NCBI GenBank assembly: GCA_035578905.1
Contig: JAQJVL010000247.1
Coordinates: forward strand, 1,193,261 to 1,257,260
Reading direction: 5' to 3'
Length of the DNA stretch: 64,000 nt
DNA from: Stictocephala bisonia
Lineage: Eukaryota > Arthropoda > Insecta > Hemiptera > Membracidae
The translations under genes and the position numbers were made by a program. Of this stretch, positions 1-13,852 are shown in pieces. Positions within the stretch are counted from its first letter, which is position 1, and the number at the start of each line of letters is the position of its first letter. The notes below the pieces were generated by a model. That model worked only from the letters and a program-made list of their open reading frames with translations. It searched no databases and was not told where the DNA came from.

Positions 1-310
1 ACTTTTTTTAAAAACCTTACATTGGCACAGTTGTTGTTCAGATCAACAGAAACATCATTATTTGACTATCCAATCTCTATTCAAATAATGAAGTTAATCA
101 GTATCTACTTTTATGAAAATGAGAGCAAAGCTTTTTTTGAATAAGGCCAAGAAGAGAGACAAGCACAGCAAATGAGACCTACTACCAACCAAGCATTACA
201 GGCACCAAAGCATCGCTATATGACCCGAATGTAGCAAGTAAATGGATTGGCATGTGAGGTAGGGATGTCATTTAGTCTTAAATAAATACCAATATAAAGT
301 TATTAGTATA
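1..310. other. AT-rich sequence downstream of the secreted-protein gene
   Basis: No gene, RNA or clear repeat was recognised. It borders a foldback MITE copy that starts near 311. Confidence 0.3.
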
Positions 311-640
311 TTGGAGAGATAGGACATTAGCAAACTTACCTTAGCAGACAAGTTCACTAATACCAGAGTAGTAGTAACATACACAAAAGAAACACATAAT
401 CACACAAATGTTCAGTGCCACTGGCACTTTCTTCAGGTGAGTAGAGAGAGAGACTGACATGGCTTCCACTATTGCTGGGTGGTCTGTCCCATCTGAAAAT
501 TGTGTGATTATGTGTTTCTTTTGTGTATGTTACTACTACTCTGGTGTTAGTGAACTTGTCTTCTAAGGTAAGTTTGCTGATGTCCTATCTCTCCATTATA
601 CTAATTCCTCCTAAGGGCCTAGTGCCCTTTAACCTAACTC
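311..640. mobile_element. Foldback MITE, family FB1 copy 1
   Basis: Arms of about 95 bp (311-410 and 500-595) are inverted copies of each other. The outer tip is TTGGAGAGATAGGACAT and the arm contains AGACAAGTTCACTAA. The loop carries the hairpin core GTGCCACTGGCAC followed by TTTCTTCAGGTGAG. After the right arm comes CCTAGTGCCCTTTAACCTAA, which also follows copy 3 near 57560. There is no coding capacity; it is non-autonomous. Confidence 0.7.
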
Positions 641-1320
641 AATATAAAGTTATCTAATACTTGTTTATATCAGTTTTTAAGTATAAATAACAATAATATA
701 AACATTTAATTGATGAGAGAATGCCTTAACAATATGTTATCAACTGGGAAAAGTAAGCAGCACCGTAAAATAGTTAAGTTAAAGATCATCTTTCGTTTAG
801 CAGGTGAAGTTAGGGCTAAGAACCCCTCTAACAGACAACCTGGGGACCAACGGCTTAACGTGATTTCCGAATAACGGGAGCAGCGGGGCAAAAACTGTTG
901 ATGGTCTTATCAGGAATCAAACGTATAAAGGGAATGAGCTAGAGTGGAAGGGGGTAGACAGGACGAGGAAATGATGGTGATATTATCGGCGTTGAACTGT
1001 TAATTAAATTGAATCTAGTATAGTTAGCTAATTCAGTAATTAGATAAAATATTTTTATAATATTAACTCAAACTCTGAAGGCTATATTGCATTTCCAACC
1101 AATTCTAAGCTATTTTACAGTGTCAGCTTTCCAGTTTCCTGGAAGTTAGTCAAAAGTCTATTGTACTAGAAGATTGTAATAAAATTGCACATTTTTAAAA
1201 ACCACTTTAATTTAAATAAACAAATAGTATTATTTTCCATTATCTCTAACTGTCTAAATTTAAATAAATACTAAATCTAATATACATAAATATCTATGTA
1301 CATACAGAATATATACAATT

Positions 1321-1326
1321 TTTATT
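1321..1326 (-). promoter_or_regulatory. Candidate poly(A) signal of the secreted-protein gene
   Basis: The minus strand reads AATAAA about 165 bases after the stop codon, in AT-rich sequence with no further coding exon. It is the first such hexamer after the stop. No cleavage site can be located from sequence alone. Confidence 0.4.
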
Positions 1327-1489
1327 TTAGAATAAGCATAATTTCTAAATGAACTACAACAATCACTCCTAAAGGTTAAAGGAAATCCAACTCGTTGGAG
1401 CCACTTGATTATTGACTATTAAAGATAATGGAAAATAATGAGACTTAGTTTAACACTGTACAAAAAATAGATAAATGGAGGTAAATAGA

Positions 1490-1573
1490 TCAGAGTTCGT
1501 TGTGAATATATTTCTCTGTGGTGACTCTCAGATCTTCTTCGTGGAACTGCCCACAGTCAGCTGGGTATTTCAC
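1490..1573 (-). CDS. Exon 8: last coding exon, fourth cysteine and stop
   Basis: It encodes residues 471-497 and a TGA at 1492-1490. The acceptor is a run of T, then TTCTAG before GTGAAA. It reads VKYPADCGQFHEEDLRVTTE then KYIHNEL, supplying C477. Its frame and motif join smoothly with exon 7 (HNCQ-VKYPADC). Confidence 0.82.
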   Translation of the reverse strand: MKYPADCGQFHEEDLRVTTEKYIHNEL

Positions 1574-4500
1574 CTAGAATTAAAAAAAAAAGAGTTAAAT
1601 TTAGCTTTGACACCAGAAATGCTTTTAGATTTTGAATTTCACATTATGATCTAAGTAAATCAACATAATTTTATGGTTTTAGTTAATACTGATGACGTTT
1701 GCAAATGCTTGATAAGATAAAATATGTTTTAGTATAGAGAGGAGCAGAGAAGAAATATTAATTTAACATTACTGAGAGATAGTCTAATTCTTTTTTTAAT
1801 TATACAGACGGAAGTTTGAGAACAGCGGAATGGATGCATGGTTGGAGGAGTTAATGCAGTCTGGGTTAAGTTTAATATACAGCAATAGGGGTTATAAGTT
1901 TATATCAAATAATATTGTTATCTGCAATTCTGTGGGAACTGTTATCACTTCCAGTGCACTTATACTTCAGCAATTAGAAGTGCAAAAACAGGAATTAACG
2001 AAAGATTGATGCTGAAAGAGAAAGATTTGAAAATTGTTGGCGAAGGAAGTTGTTGAGGTAAGAGAGGACTGGATGAAAGGAAATGGAAGACATAAGAAGC
2101 TGTTGAGTGTTCCCTGTGCTTAGTAGACTCCGCAGAGCTAGAAGCTGCTTATGATGATGAGGTAGTATTAACTCTTCAGTGTTGTAATGGAAGACATAAA
2201 GAAGCTGTGAGTGTTTCCCTGGTGCTTAGTAGACTCCGCGGAGCTAGAAGCTGCTTATGATGATGAGGTAGTATTAACCCTTCAGTGTTGTAATGGAAGA
2301 CATAAGAAGCTGTTGAGTGTTCCCTGTGCTTAGTAGACTCCGCGGAGCTAGAAGCTGCTTATGATGATGAGGTAGTATTAACTCTTCAGTGTTGTAATGG
2401 AAGACATAAGAAGCTGTTGAGTGTTCCCTGTGCTTAGTAGACTCAGCGGAGCTAGAAGCTGCTTATGATGATGAGGTAGTACTAACTCTTCAGTGTTGTA
2501 ATGGAAGACATAAGAAGCTGTTGAGTGTTCCCTGTGCTTAGTAGATTCCGCGGAGCTAGAAGCTGCTTATGATGATGTGGTAGTATTAACCCTTCAGTGT
2601 TGTAATGGAAGACATAAGAAGCTGTTGAGTGTTCCCTGTGCTTAGTAGACTCCGCGGAGCTAGAAGCTGCTTATGATGATGAGGTAGTATTAACCCTTCA
2701 GTGTTGTAATGGAAGACATAAGAAGCTGTTGAGTGTTCCCTGTGCTTAGTAGACTCCGCGGAGCTAGAAGCTGCTTATGATGATGAGGTAGTATTAACCC
2801 TTCAGTGTTGTAATGGACGAAGTAGAAGGTGATGTTCCTGTGCTTAGTGACCTACCAGCTAGAAGTGTCTTATTGAAGTAGCTTAAGCTTCATTTTAAAT
2901 GGAAAATGTGCAGAAGCATGGTTGTGTTGGGCTTAAATAACGCTGGTCCTAGGTGATTTGATGATGATGTAGTATTACTTTACAGTTGTGATACGAAACC
3001 TGAGTTTAAGCCTTTTTACTTGGATTACAGATGAGGATTTTCTTAGTAAAATGTTACTTTGTTTTACTATTTAGATATATGTACGTAAAGTGCTTTAGCA
3101 TAAAGCACTGGTCTGTGAAAAAAGCCATTAAATAAACTGTAGTCCGTTGAAATATGCATATGCATGATCAAATAATATTTTAATTCACATTTACTTAATA
3201 AAAAGTGCTAGTTTTTTTATTAATTAGAATTTACATTCATGTTGACTATTATTTTAATAGAAATATTAACAAATAAATCATAGTCTACATCCAAAAAAAA
3301 ATGATTATCAAATTGTTCTATCATAGCTATAATTATAATAAATAAATTTGTTGACACCATAATACTATAATTCTAACATTAAACAAATCATGTAGTGAAG
3401 GATTATTTTAAATCAATTAAATTACTGACTTACAATAATAAAATACTTATTAATCTGTTATAATTGAATTAACCTTATCCAGGTTGTAATGTTGTCTTTT
3501 AGCACCTAAACAATATATTAAAATTATTTAGTTAATCATCAAAATAAATGTTATAAATTTCTATCAGATGTACTTATATTTAGATAATTTTATTTAACCT
3601 CATATTACAATCACATAAAAATAGTAAGTAAGGGTTTGCCTTTTTATCATAATTATTGTTCTAATATTAAAATATATATTAACTGTTTAATTAGGAAAAT
3701 TTAGTCATTGTATGTTTAGTAAGCTTTTAACAAGAGCGATAATCAATAGTTATGAAATTTTTTTCTAACTAAATTAATTGTTATAGCTTAATAAAATCCA
3801 ATTTTGTGACAAATTATTTATACTATATTTAACAAATACAGAAAATTCAAAGACTATGTTTGCTTTATATTAGATCGTCTATGTAAGAAATTTGCATTTA
3901 TTTAAAGTTACACAGATAAAAAAACATTGGTACAGTGTGTGGTAACTTTAAATAGAAGGGGCGATAAAACAGTAGTATTCATAAACATTTTTTTCTAACC
4001 TGATATTGATAGGTTTTAGGCATATAATAAAACAAATTTTGTTATCAAGTTATTATTTCTTATATTTAACAACAGGAGAGTCCAGATTTGAACAATTAGG
4101 AGGGATATGACATCAACAAACTTACCCAAGAAGACAAGTCCACTAACTCCTTGCAGTAGAGAACAGACAAAAATAATGCACATTACATAAGTTTCGGTTC
4201 CACTGGCACTTTTATCAGGTGAGTAGAGTGAGAATGACTTAGCTTCCACTATTGCTGAGTGGGTAGTTGATAGTTGTGGGGTTGTTTAGTGGTAGGGGTT
4301 GTATATCCATAAATTCCTGTCCTAGTGCCATAATTGTAATCATACAACATTTCAACTTCTTATATCTAAAACATTTAGTGTGCATTTGTTTTGACTATCA
4401 TTACAATAAATAAATGTACCTGACAGTTATGGTCTTCAACAGCAGCGTTGTACAGCTTCCAGAATGGCGTTCCCGTATGTCCCGATAGGAACCAAGATGC

Positions 4501-7500
4501 AGTTAAGCTGAAAACATTAATAATTGTGTTAACTAACGAAGTAAGAAGCAGAAGACTATAATCTTTGGTTTGAATTCAAAATTATACATCTCTATTAAGA
4601 TGCCCTAATAAGCTACCACTTGGTATTAGAAAATTGGCTTTTGACATATACAAGAAAACTATAAAGCAATTTTTTCTTAATAATCCAATCTATCTTGTTT
4701 GTGAATTTTATGGTTTAATTATTAGAGAAATGTAAAGCAAATATATATTGTTTTGGAGTGGCATTTGAATATGTATAGCTTTTACTTTATGTATGTCACT
4801 TATTCTATTTTAAGCCTACTGGTTGAACAAATGTTTTCTGAATATATTTATAGCTATTTTTTTGTATAGAATTTAACTACTTATCATAATGTTCATAAAA
4901 TGTCTTTTTTTGTCTTTTTAGCATTCTAGATCTTGATAGTTTATAATTTATTATTGTACCATAATGTTTCTGTACTTTTTTAAATACACTGTAGTAATAT
5001 TGTTCATTATGTTATTAGTTTTTAAGTTCACTTGACGATTGTAATGCTTACTGATGTACTCAGAAGTTTATGCAATGAAGATTGAAAACATATATGAAAA
5101 AATTCAATTAGTATTCATAGTTTACTCCTAAACCCAGTAAATAATTTGTAAAGGTATCCTTTCTTTGTTAAAATATTTCTTATTTGAGGATTTTGCCTTG
5201 TATGTACTGATATTAAATTGTATATAGATAATAGGCTTTTAACAGTTGTTACTGTACAACTGAAAAGTAGCTGTGAAGGATGAATGAACTCGAAAAGGTT
5301 TTTGTCTGACTGACAAGGTCTGAATAATTATTTTAGTAATAACAAAAGAACTGTCTGTCCTTTTTTTATGTTCATAATTAATTTTCAAGAATATTTTTTA
5401 TTTGAATTGTTGAAAATGTTGTTGCTAACATTTTCAAATAGAAGAACATTTTAATTTTGAGACCTTGAGGACAGAGTCCTAAGATGAATCACAAAGATAA
5501 ATAAAACCTTCTATCATGTGTATAGAAGAAAGTACAAAAGTGGTCTTGAAAACCCACCTCCTATGAAATGCACACAATGTGAGGGACAGGCTGAAATAGA
5601 GTAAGATAAGAAAATGACTGATTGAATAAAATGGCCTTTCTTCATAAAAAAGTCTCCCAAGTTCCCATTTTATAAGTAAAGATAGTTTATAAAATTAAAT
5701 AAAATATGTGCTTCTCTTGTGCTATAAAGGTTATGATTATATATTTTAGAAACATAAACAACAGAACAAATCTACATAAGCGACATACCTGGCAAGTTTG
5801 GTGACACCTGGTTTGAGACCAGCTTCACCCTCACTACCTGGTGGGAAACGGTTCAGCTCACAGATGAGGTTGCGGTCACACTGAGGTGATTTCAGTGTGA
5901 ATCGGTATGCCCTCCACACTCTCAGCACTGGCTCTAGTACTTCTCCATTGAGCGTCTCAGCTAACTTGCTCTCGATATCTTGCGAACTCAAGTGTGTGAG
6001 ACTCAGTCCTTTACTCTGACCTAGCCTCAACACATCCTTTGAAGAAAACAAGAATACATTAATGTCACATAAGTATATACAATTTGATTAAGGGCATTTA
6101 GTTGGGGAATAATGAACCTTACTTAAAGACTAGCTCTGTTATTTGTTGATTATTTGTGGTAAATATAAATATTTTTTTATTTATCTTCTTTAATAGGTTT
6201 GCTTCCTTTCAATTTACTCTTAGTTATTGAATTAGTTAGTACTTAGTAGTTAGTGGATTAGTTAGTAATTAGTATTAACAATAGTTTTTTAACTAACAAA
6301 ATACGTGTTGGTACATATACAGTAGGCCTATATATAAGTTAATATCACACAGCACAAATATTTTACAATATAAGCACAGAACGCAGAAATACATTGTTTT
6401 ACTACCATCATTATATTATGGTTCTAGTGAAGTAGCAATCACCCTCCCCCAAAGTAACGTATTTAGTCTATTTTGCATTAGTCTTTTTTCCAAGGAAAAA
6501 CATTTGGTTTCTAACCCTTTTTTGTATTTTTAGCAATTTTTAAATTTCACTTTAGTGTTGTGTTCACAATATTTATTTAGCTCTGGAATGATTATTACAC
6601 TTACTTATCTTGTTATAGTATTGGCTAGGTGAACAGACTGAAATAGCCATAAATATTTAATTTGGCAGTAGTTTGTAATCCACTTCACAAAATTCATAGT
6701 CATATCTTCAAATTTACTCCATCAATTGATGTTAAAATTCAGTTTTTATTAGTCATAAATAAAAAATATAAAAAAAACTCCTGCTGTTAAAAAGCTGTTT
6801 TACCGTTCCCAAGAAGATCTTAGATTTTCACTAACAACCTCAAACATCAAATTATTTTCTAGTTAAACCATTGGTTGTAACCTCCCTCAACAATAAGCCA
6901 TGTAATGCCTATTACTATGTTTTTGCCGGCGCCGACATTAGATTTGATCATCTACCAACCTGTACATATGCTACAGCTGGCTTGATATATACTCCAGAGT
7001 TGACTTTGAGGCCAAACTGGCGCTTGAACACTGCGTTAGCCAACAGACTTAAACTCTCACTGGGTCGCGCCGGATCAAATAACACTGCCTTGGAGTACCC
7101 TTGTGCTTTCAGGAACCCGTTGCCCATAAATTGAATGGTATTGAGGTATCTGTAACAATGATAAAACAGTTACATTGATATCAACAATACTTTGAAACAA
7201 AAGATTTAGTTCCATTGAATTAAACAGCATTGGCTTTATCTTGGTTTATTTATCAATCCACCACTTTCTAGAATACATGGTCTAATTGTATGCATGGTGA
7301 TAAGGCACTGAATATTTTTTTATAAACAAAACAATACCAAAGCGTAGTGTCTAAAAGGTTTCATATAATTGGTAAGTCTCATTGTTTCATTGAAAAGAAC
7401 AGTATTCACTTAAAATAGTTATTATCAACATACTTGAGAGAGAGATAAAAAACATAAAAAATTAATGTAAATTAATTTTATTACCATAACAATCAATCTT

Positions 7501-10500
7501 TATAGTAACTAAATTAATTACTGGCACTTGTGTTGTAGCTTCTTCGTCTGTGGTTGTGAGCATCTCGCTTTGCCGGCACCTCGTCAAAATAAGGTAAAAA
7601 GGTGAGGAAAAGAGATTCTTTAAAGAGTACATTCTTCACATTTCTTTTGTAACAGTAAAAGTGCATTTTTAGGTACATGTAATCGATTTAGAATTTGCTG
7701 AGTTAAATTCTGGAACAGGCACAGGCGAAGATTTATCTTTGTTGGAACTTTGACATTTTTTACTCCAACATCACTTTTGTTTCCCGTATTGATGAGTATT
7801 TCTCACTATTGCTATATAAATTAAAAGAAAGGTCATTTTATTTGTAATTTTAATTCTTGATAACACGATAACAATAGTATCAGTAATTATGCAATTTTAG
7901 AGCATACTTATGGAGTAAAATGAATTTGGAAGATGTATAGAACAAATCAGTTCTTGTCAAAGTGAGGGGGGTCAATACTACTGTCAATCACGACTCACAA
8001 TATTTCGATGGGTGGGAGGGCCATTAACACTGCCCAGCTTATATGGGAGGGAAGAGTCACACGAAATAATCTGCAGAATCGTGAATCGCATATAAATGAA
8101 CAAACAACTGATGAGCTGTTTTTATTGATGTGAACACCACATAAATTATGATCAGTTGGATGATTGAATATTATGGCAAAGCTATTTATTTGGCTTATCA
8201 ATTCGCTTATCAATATCAATAAATAGTTGGCCGTACGCCTACTATTTATTTGGTTCTATCAATTTGCCAAAGTTACGTACTATTGATTTTTCTTACATAT
8301 GAAACGCCAACATATCTTTGTGCGTATTTTAAGGCAAATACAAATGATTACTTGAGTGTATGACCTGTGTAGTCTGGTTACTAACTGAGTTCGACTGTTC
8401 CTCAAAAACGGCCATTTTATTAATAGCACAATAGCCAGGGCAACTAAGGGACCTACAGGTTTACGGTGAATCCTAACCACTTATTATTGGTCTAATTTTC
8501 AGCTAATTGACAAGTTGATACTCGGTTCTCTCTCCTACACAACCTCCACACCCTGACTACCACCGAACATAGACACCCCAGAGTTCTCTAGTAGTGTCCA
8601 TACTGATAGCAATCATTTAGCGGACGCCGTTTCGGTATTAAGATTTATATGTAACAATCAATCTCATTACAATGCAACATTTAAGCAACTTCTAGTCCTA
8701 ATCATATGATCAAATACAGGAAATAAATATGTAGAAAATGAAAGAAGAAATTTATAATATTTATTGAAGATAAATGGAATCCACTTATGAATCAGTTTAA
8801 TTAGTTGATATAAATAAAGAATATAATATATGATAATATAAATTGTTATGATTTTCATATATTAAACTACATTCTGTTAGCAGTACATAAACTTGTTCTG
8901 AGTTACATTTCCTGAATGTAAAACATTTATTACACTATAGTTCATAAACTGGCATTAAGTTTTATTTAACAATTGACATCTTTAAACAACACTTGACCTG
9001 AATTTTGTATTTTCATTGGAAGATATCTTTCAAACCGTTGTAAAAATTATTTATTGTTATAATTTTCCTCTTTGATTTTTAAATTGTAGCTGCTTAATAT
9101 TATTTGAAACATAAATATTATTTGCTAAATATTATTGAAAAAGACTCCCCATAATTGTTAAACTTCTCATTTCAAAAAATTATTGGAAGGCACATCAATT
9201 ACAAAATAATACCAAGGTAATATTGGAGGTATTTTTATTTTTATTAGAATGTCTATGTGTATTCCTTATAAGTTTGAAAATTGATCATTTATTTTCGTTT
9301 TAATACTAAATTGTGTAAAATATCAAAATATACTGTCGGCGCAGAATTGTGTGTACCTGAGTTTGAAGGTTGTTTACTAAGGAACTAAGAGGCCTATGAA
9401 AAATCCAATCATAGCATTGTTTTCCTCGTTTGATTTTGTGTTATGTTAGATATATTTTAAAATTTTGTTCTAAGTTTTAATAATTTTTATCCTAGTTTGA
9501 ATGAAAAAAGTACCAAAATTTTAACTAGTTTTCACTGTGCGTCAACTTTTCACCACTATTACTCAAAAAATCCATCTATGTATCGCATTAATATTTTGAT
9601 ATGTAGTTGATAGGAATGTTTTCTATAGTTTTTATACATTTTAGAATTTAAAATTTTCAAAAAAAGTACCGATCCATTCCTTAAAACATAATTTTTTTGC
9701 TTCTAGAGGCCGTAAAATTAATTACTTGGTCTTGTTATAATCCTTAAAACATGTCTAGGTAGTTAGGATACGTTAGTATTATATGCTTAAATAAATGGAG
9801 TGATTTTAAAATAAATTTAAAGTCATGTTAAATTGAATAAAAACTATTTAAAATCACTGCATTTACTTATAGATATGAAAATAATGTTCCCTAACTATAT
9901 ATGTCATAAGGATTACATGAAGATCAAGTAATTAATTTTACATCCTCTAGGAGCCAAGATAACAATGTTTCAGGAACTTGATAAGACAATATTTTCTTGA
10001 AATGTTTAAATTCTAAAATTTATAAAACTTATAGAAAACATTAATAAAATAAATAAATAAATAAAATAAAATATTTTATTTTGTCTTTTTACATAAAAGC
10101 ATTGACAAAGTCAGATTAATGTCTAGATGACATAGTCAGATATTAAACTAACAAAATATAAGGCAAATTACACTTGGCAAAGAATATGCAAAAACAGAAA
10201 ACATTTCATAATCTACTTTTAAGTTAATATAATATAATATATTAAATCCAAACACTCTCCAGAGTCCGTACAATAGAAAAAAAGTAATAAAACATCAATA
10301 CAACTGTTATGGCACCTAGCATGATAATAAATAATATTGTACTGTATTAGTATTAATATTTACACTTCTAACAAACTAGAAATTAATATTCTTATAATTC
10401 AGAAATTCTGATAGGTTATAAAACGGGTTTTTTAGAAGCCAGTCATACAATTTGTTTTTGAATGTTTTGGTTGGATATTTGTCCGCTAAATGTTTAATTT

Positions 10501-13500
10501 TGTTAAAGACTTTTTGAGATGTTATGATATGACTGTTTTGCGATTTTGTTAGCCTACAATGGTCTATTGCAACATTGGTTTTGTTTCTGGTATTGTATCT
10601 GTGTATATCACATCTTAGTGTTAGAGTTTGAATATTTTGGAGTACATAAGATGTTAAGTCAAAAATATATAAATTTATTACAGTTTGTAATTTTTGTCTA
10701 ATAAACAGAGGCCTGCAGTGATCCAGAGTATGTGCTTTTGCGATGACCCGAATGGCTTTTTTTTTTAAGTATTAGGATGTCTTCTATTTTACTACCATTT
10801 CCCCAAATAACAAGACCATATCTTAAAATTGATTGAAAAAAGGCGTAATAAGCGGATTTGACATAGTTTTCTGGTACACACCACAATAAACGCCTGAGTA
10901 AGAAAATAAGTCTCGACAATCGTTTTGATAGGTATTCAATATGTGAATTCCAAGTCAGAGTACTGTCGATGTGGATACCCAGAAATTTTACGGTGGTAAA
11001 AAAAGTATCAGTTATATCAACTGAAGGTGTTTGTCTGAAAACTATATTCTGAGTCTTAGCTTCATTGAGTAAAAATCCGTTAGACCTAAACCATAATGAG
11101 GCCTCTTGTACAGTTTCCTTGACAAGGTGTTGTAACTCACTGAAATTTGAATTTACATTTATAAAAGTTGTATCATCAGCGTATAAAAAAGATTTACCCT
11201 TGACATTTTTGGGAAGATCATTTATTTGTAACAAAAACAACAGTGGGCCCAAGACTGATCCTTGAGGCACCCCTATTGAAACTTGAAAATTTAGCCTCAT
11301 CGGACCAGTTTCCATCAACACAAACTTTTTGTCTGCGGTTTGACTGGTAACCTTGAAAGAAATTTGAGGTGATTCCTGTTATACCATAATAGTTTAGTTT
11401 TAGGACCAATTTGTTGTGATCGACACAGTCGAAAGCCTTGCTCAGGTCACATAGGGTGGCCTGAGCAAAAGCCCTGTTCTCAAAGGCATTCACAACATCT
11501 TTGATAAGTACATCTATTGCATCTATGGTGCATTTGCCCTTTCTAAAACCAAACTGGGATAGACTTAGATAATTATGTGTTTCTAAATATGTCACTAATT
11601 GGTCATGCACTACTATTTCAATTATTTTTGATAAAATGGGAACAAATTGATACTGGGCGATAGCTCTCTGGTGTATTTTTAGGACCCTTTTTGTACATTG
11701 GACAGACTCTGGAAAGCTTTAACTCCTCTGGAAAATAGCCATCATTCAAACATTTGTTAATACTTAGAGTTAAAGGTGTTAATATGGTATGGTAAATATC
11801 TTTAATCATATTATTGGATATATTGAAAATGTCTTTACTGTCAGACTTTTTAAGTCTCTTTACAGCCTTAGTAACGTCATCAACTGAGACTTTTATAAAG
11901 TTAAAGTTATTTCTTTCTATATGATAGTTACGAGTTAAGCTCAAACTATCTCTATTAGAATATTCAATATTATTTTTTATTTGCTCAACCAAGTCAATGA
12001 AAAATGTATTAAAGCAATCTGGTGAGATACCAATTTTAGTGTGGTTTGGTGTGTTGTTAGTGGTATCTTTTATTAGATTCCAGGCTGCTTTAGATTTATT
12101 ATCGCTATTTTCAGTTTGTGCTGCGTTATAATTTAGTTTAGCGCTCTCAATACACTTTTTATAGTGCCCTTTGAGATCAATATAATTTGCGTGTAGCCTA
12201 TCACAATTTGAACTTTTTACAAGTTTGTTCAAAAACAAGAGCCTTTCTTTCATTTGAGCCAGTTCCTTGGTGTACCATTTTTTATTTGGTTTTACCTTAT
12301 TATTTTTATTCCTGCATCTTTTAATGGTTGAGAAATAAGTTATTTTATTAACTATGACACTAAGAAAACTATGAAAAAAGTCTTTGGCACTTAATAAATG
12401 TTCATTGTTAATAAGGACGCTCCAGTCATGCGAGATTAAACTATCAGCGAGATTGTGGATTGCTGATTTTGGAAAGCTAATTGTAAAAGAGTTCAAATGA
12501 CCAATTTGTATTAGATCTTTCTGGTTTATTCCAGTCAAGCTTCTTATCAAGCATGTATTAAAATATAAATGAGATAAATCGGTGCTTTTTTAGTAATAAC
12601 TGTGTAAAGTTGATGCACCATAAAAACTAGTTAAAATTTCTGTACTTTTTTGTTTCAACTAGGATAAAAATTACAAAAACCCATAATAAAATTTGTAAAA
12701 AAATATTTCATAACGCAAAATTAAACGATAAAAACAATGGTGTGATTGGAGTTTTCATAGGCCTCTTAGTTACTTAGTAAACGCCCTTCAAACTAGGATG
12801 CACATAATGTCTGCAGAAGTTGTAGTTTACATAACAAGACGTCAATACACTTACAACTAAATCAATAGTTTTTCTATGGGTATGTTTGTGTACTTGCCAA
12901 GGATAGTAAAATTTTTATGAAACCTTACATTATAATTTTTCTGTTTTCATGAGTTAGTATTGAAAATAATCTGTCTGACGGTTTATTAAATAAATAGTGT
13001 AAGTAGTTATATTTTTGCCCGTCTCCCATTCACCATACTAACAGCCCTTAGTAGACTCCCTTAGATCCATCTGCTTACAAATAATATATTCACTATGTGC
13101 AAGTTATTCTAAAATCCTTATAACTGCAGTACATTTTGTTTATTATTTTCATATATTTTATCACAGCTTCGTTGTTACCTTTGAATGAGAGCCAATTATA
13201 AGAAAATTGTCCAACAACCATAGATAATTATTGATGTCTGGTTGTTCAGTTGCGTAAGCTTATTACTAGGCCTATTCACACTGAATTGTAAAACATCATA
13301 AAACTAAATATAGTCACATTAAAACGTTTTAAGAAATGTACTTCCACCAAGGAGGTATAAAGTATGGCCTTTTTCCATCCAGGCTCATTCAATATATGAT
13401 TAAAAATAACATTGTCTATATTAAATTATTCATGGTTGTACCGTAGTAACTGTAATTGTAATAAATATAGCCTGTGTGCTTTCTATAATTAGCAGGTCTT

Positions 13501-13766
13501 AACGTAATAAGGGAGTTTAAGAAGCCTTAAAGGTCGCCAGATCGGCCAACGGCAGTTGGGCCAGGTCATTGCCCTTACTCCGTTATTTTGGGACACCTAC
13601 CAAACCTGAAGGCTGCGCCTGCGTGCTGCGCTTGGGCCAATTCCGTCACGTTTACTCCACGCATGCGCCTGAACCACGGTCGATTAGAATTGGGTTTGTT
13701 ATGAAGATGTACCTCAAACTAAATTGTGCACTAATTGATTGTTTAGTTGTTATAAATAGTTGATAC

Positions 13767-13852
<86 letters not shown>

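Larger units (their letters stand above)
9333..12822. mobile_element. Long foldback MITE (family FB2) interrupted by a LINE
   Basis: The left arm from 9333 (CTGTCGGCGCAGAATT) is inverted relative to the right arm ending near 12822. Shared blocks include TTACTAAGGAACTAAGAGGC, CCTATGAAAA, TTTTTATCCTAGTT and GTACCAAAATTTTAACTAG. Arms exceed 250 bp and the interior is also self-complementary (about 9700-9960). TA flanks both ends, compatible with Tc1/mariner-type insertion. The same family occurs uninterrupted by a LINE at 34805-40068. In this copy the sequence between about 10042 and 12552 is a LINE insertion. Confidence 0.7.

Noticed and set aside
6871..7134. 87-codon plus-strand open frame
   Set aside because: Antisense shadow of exon 5.
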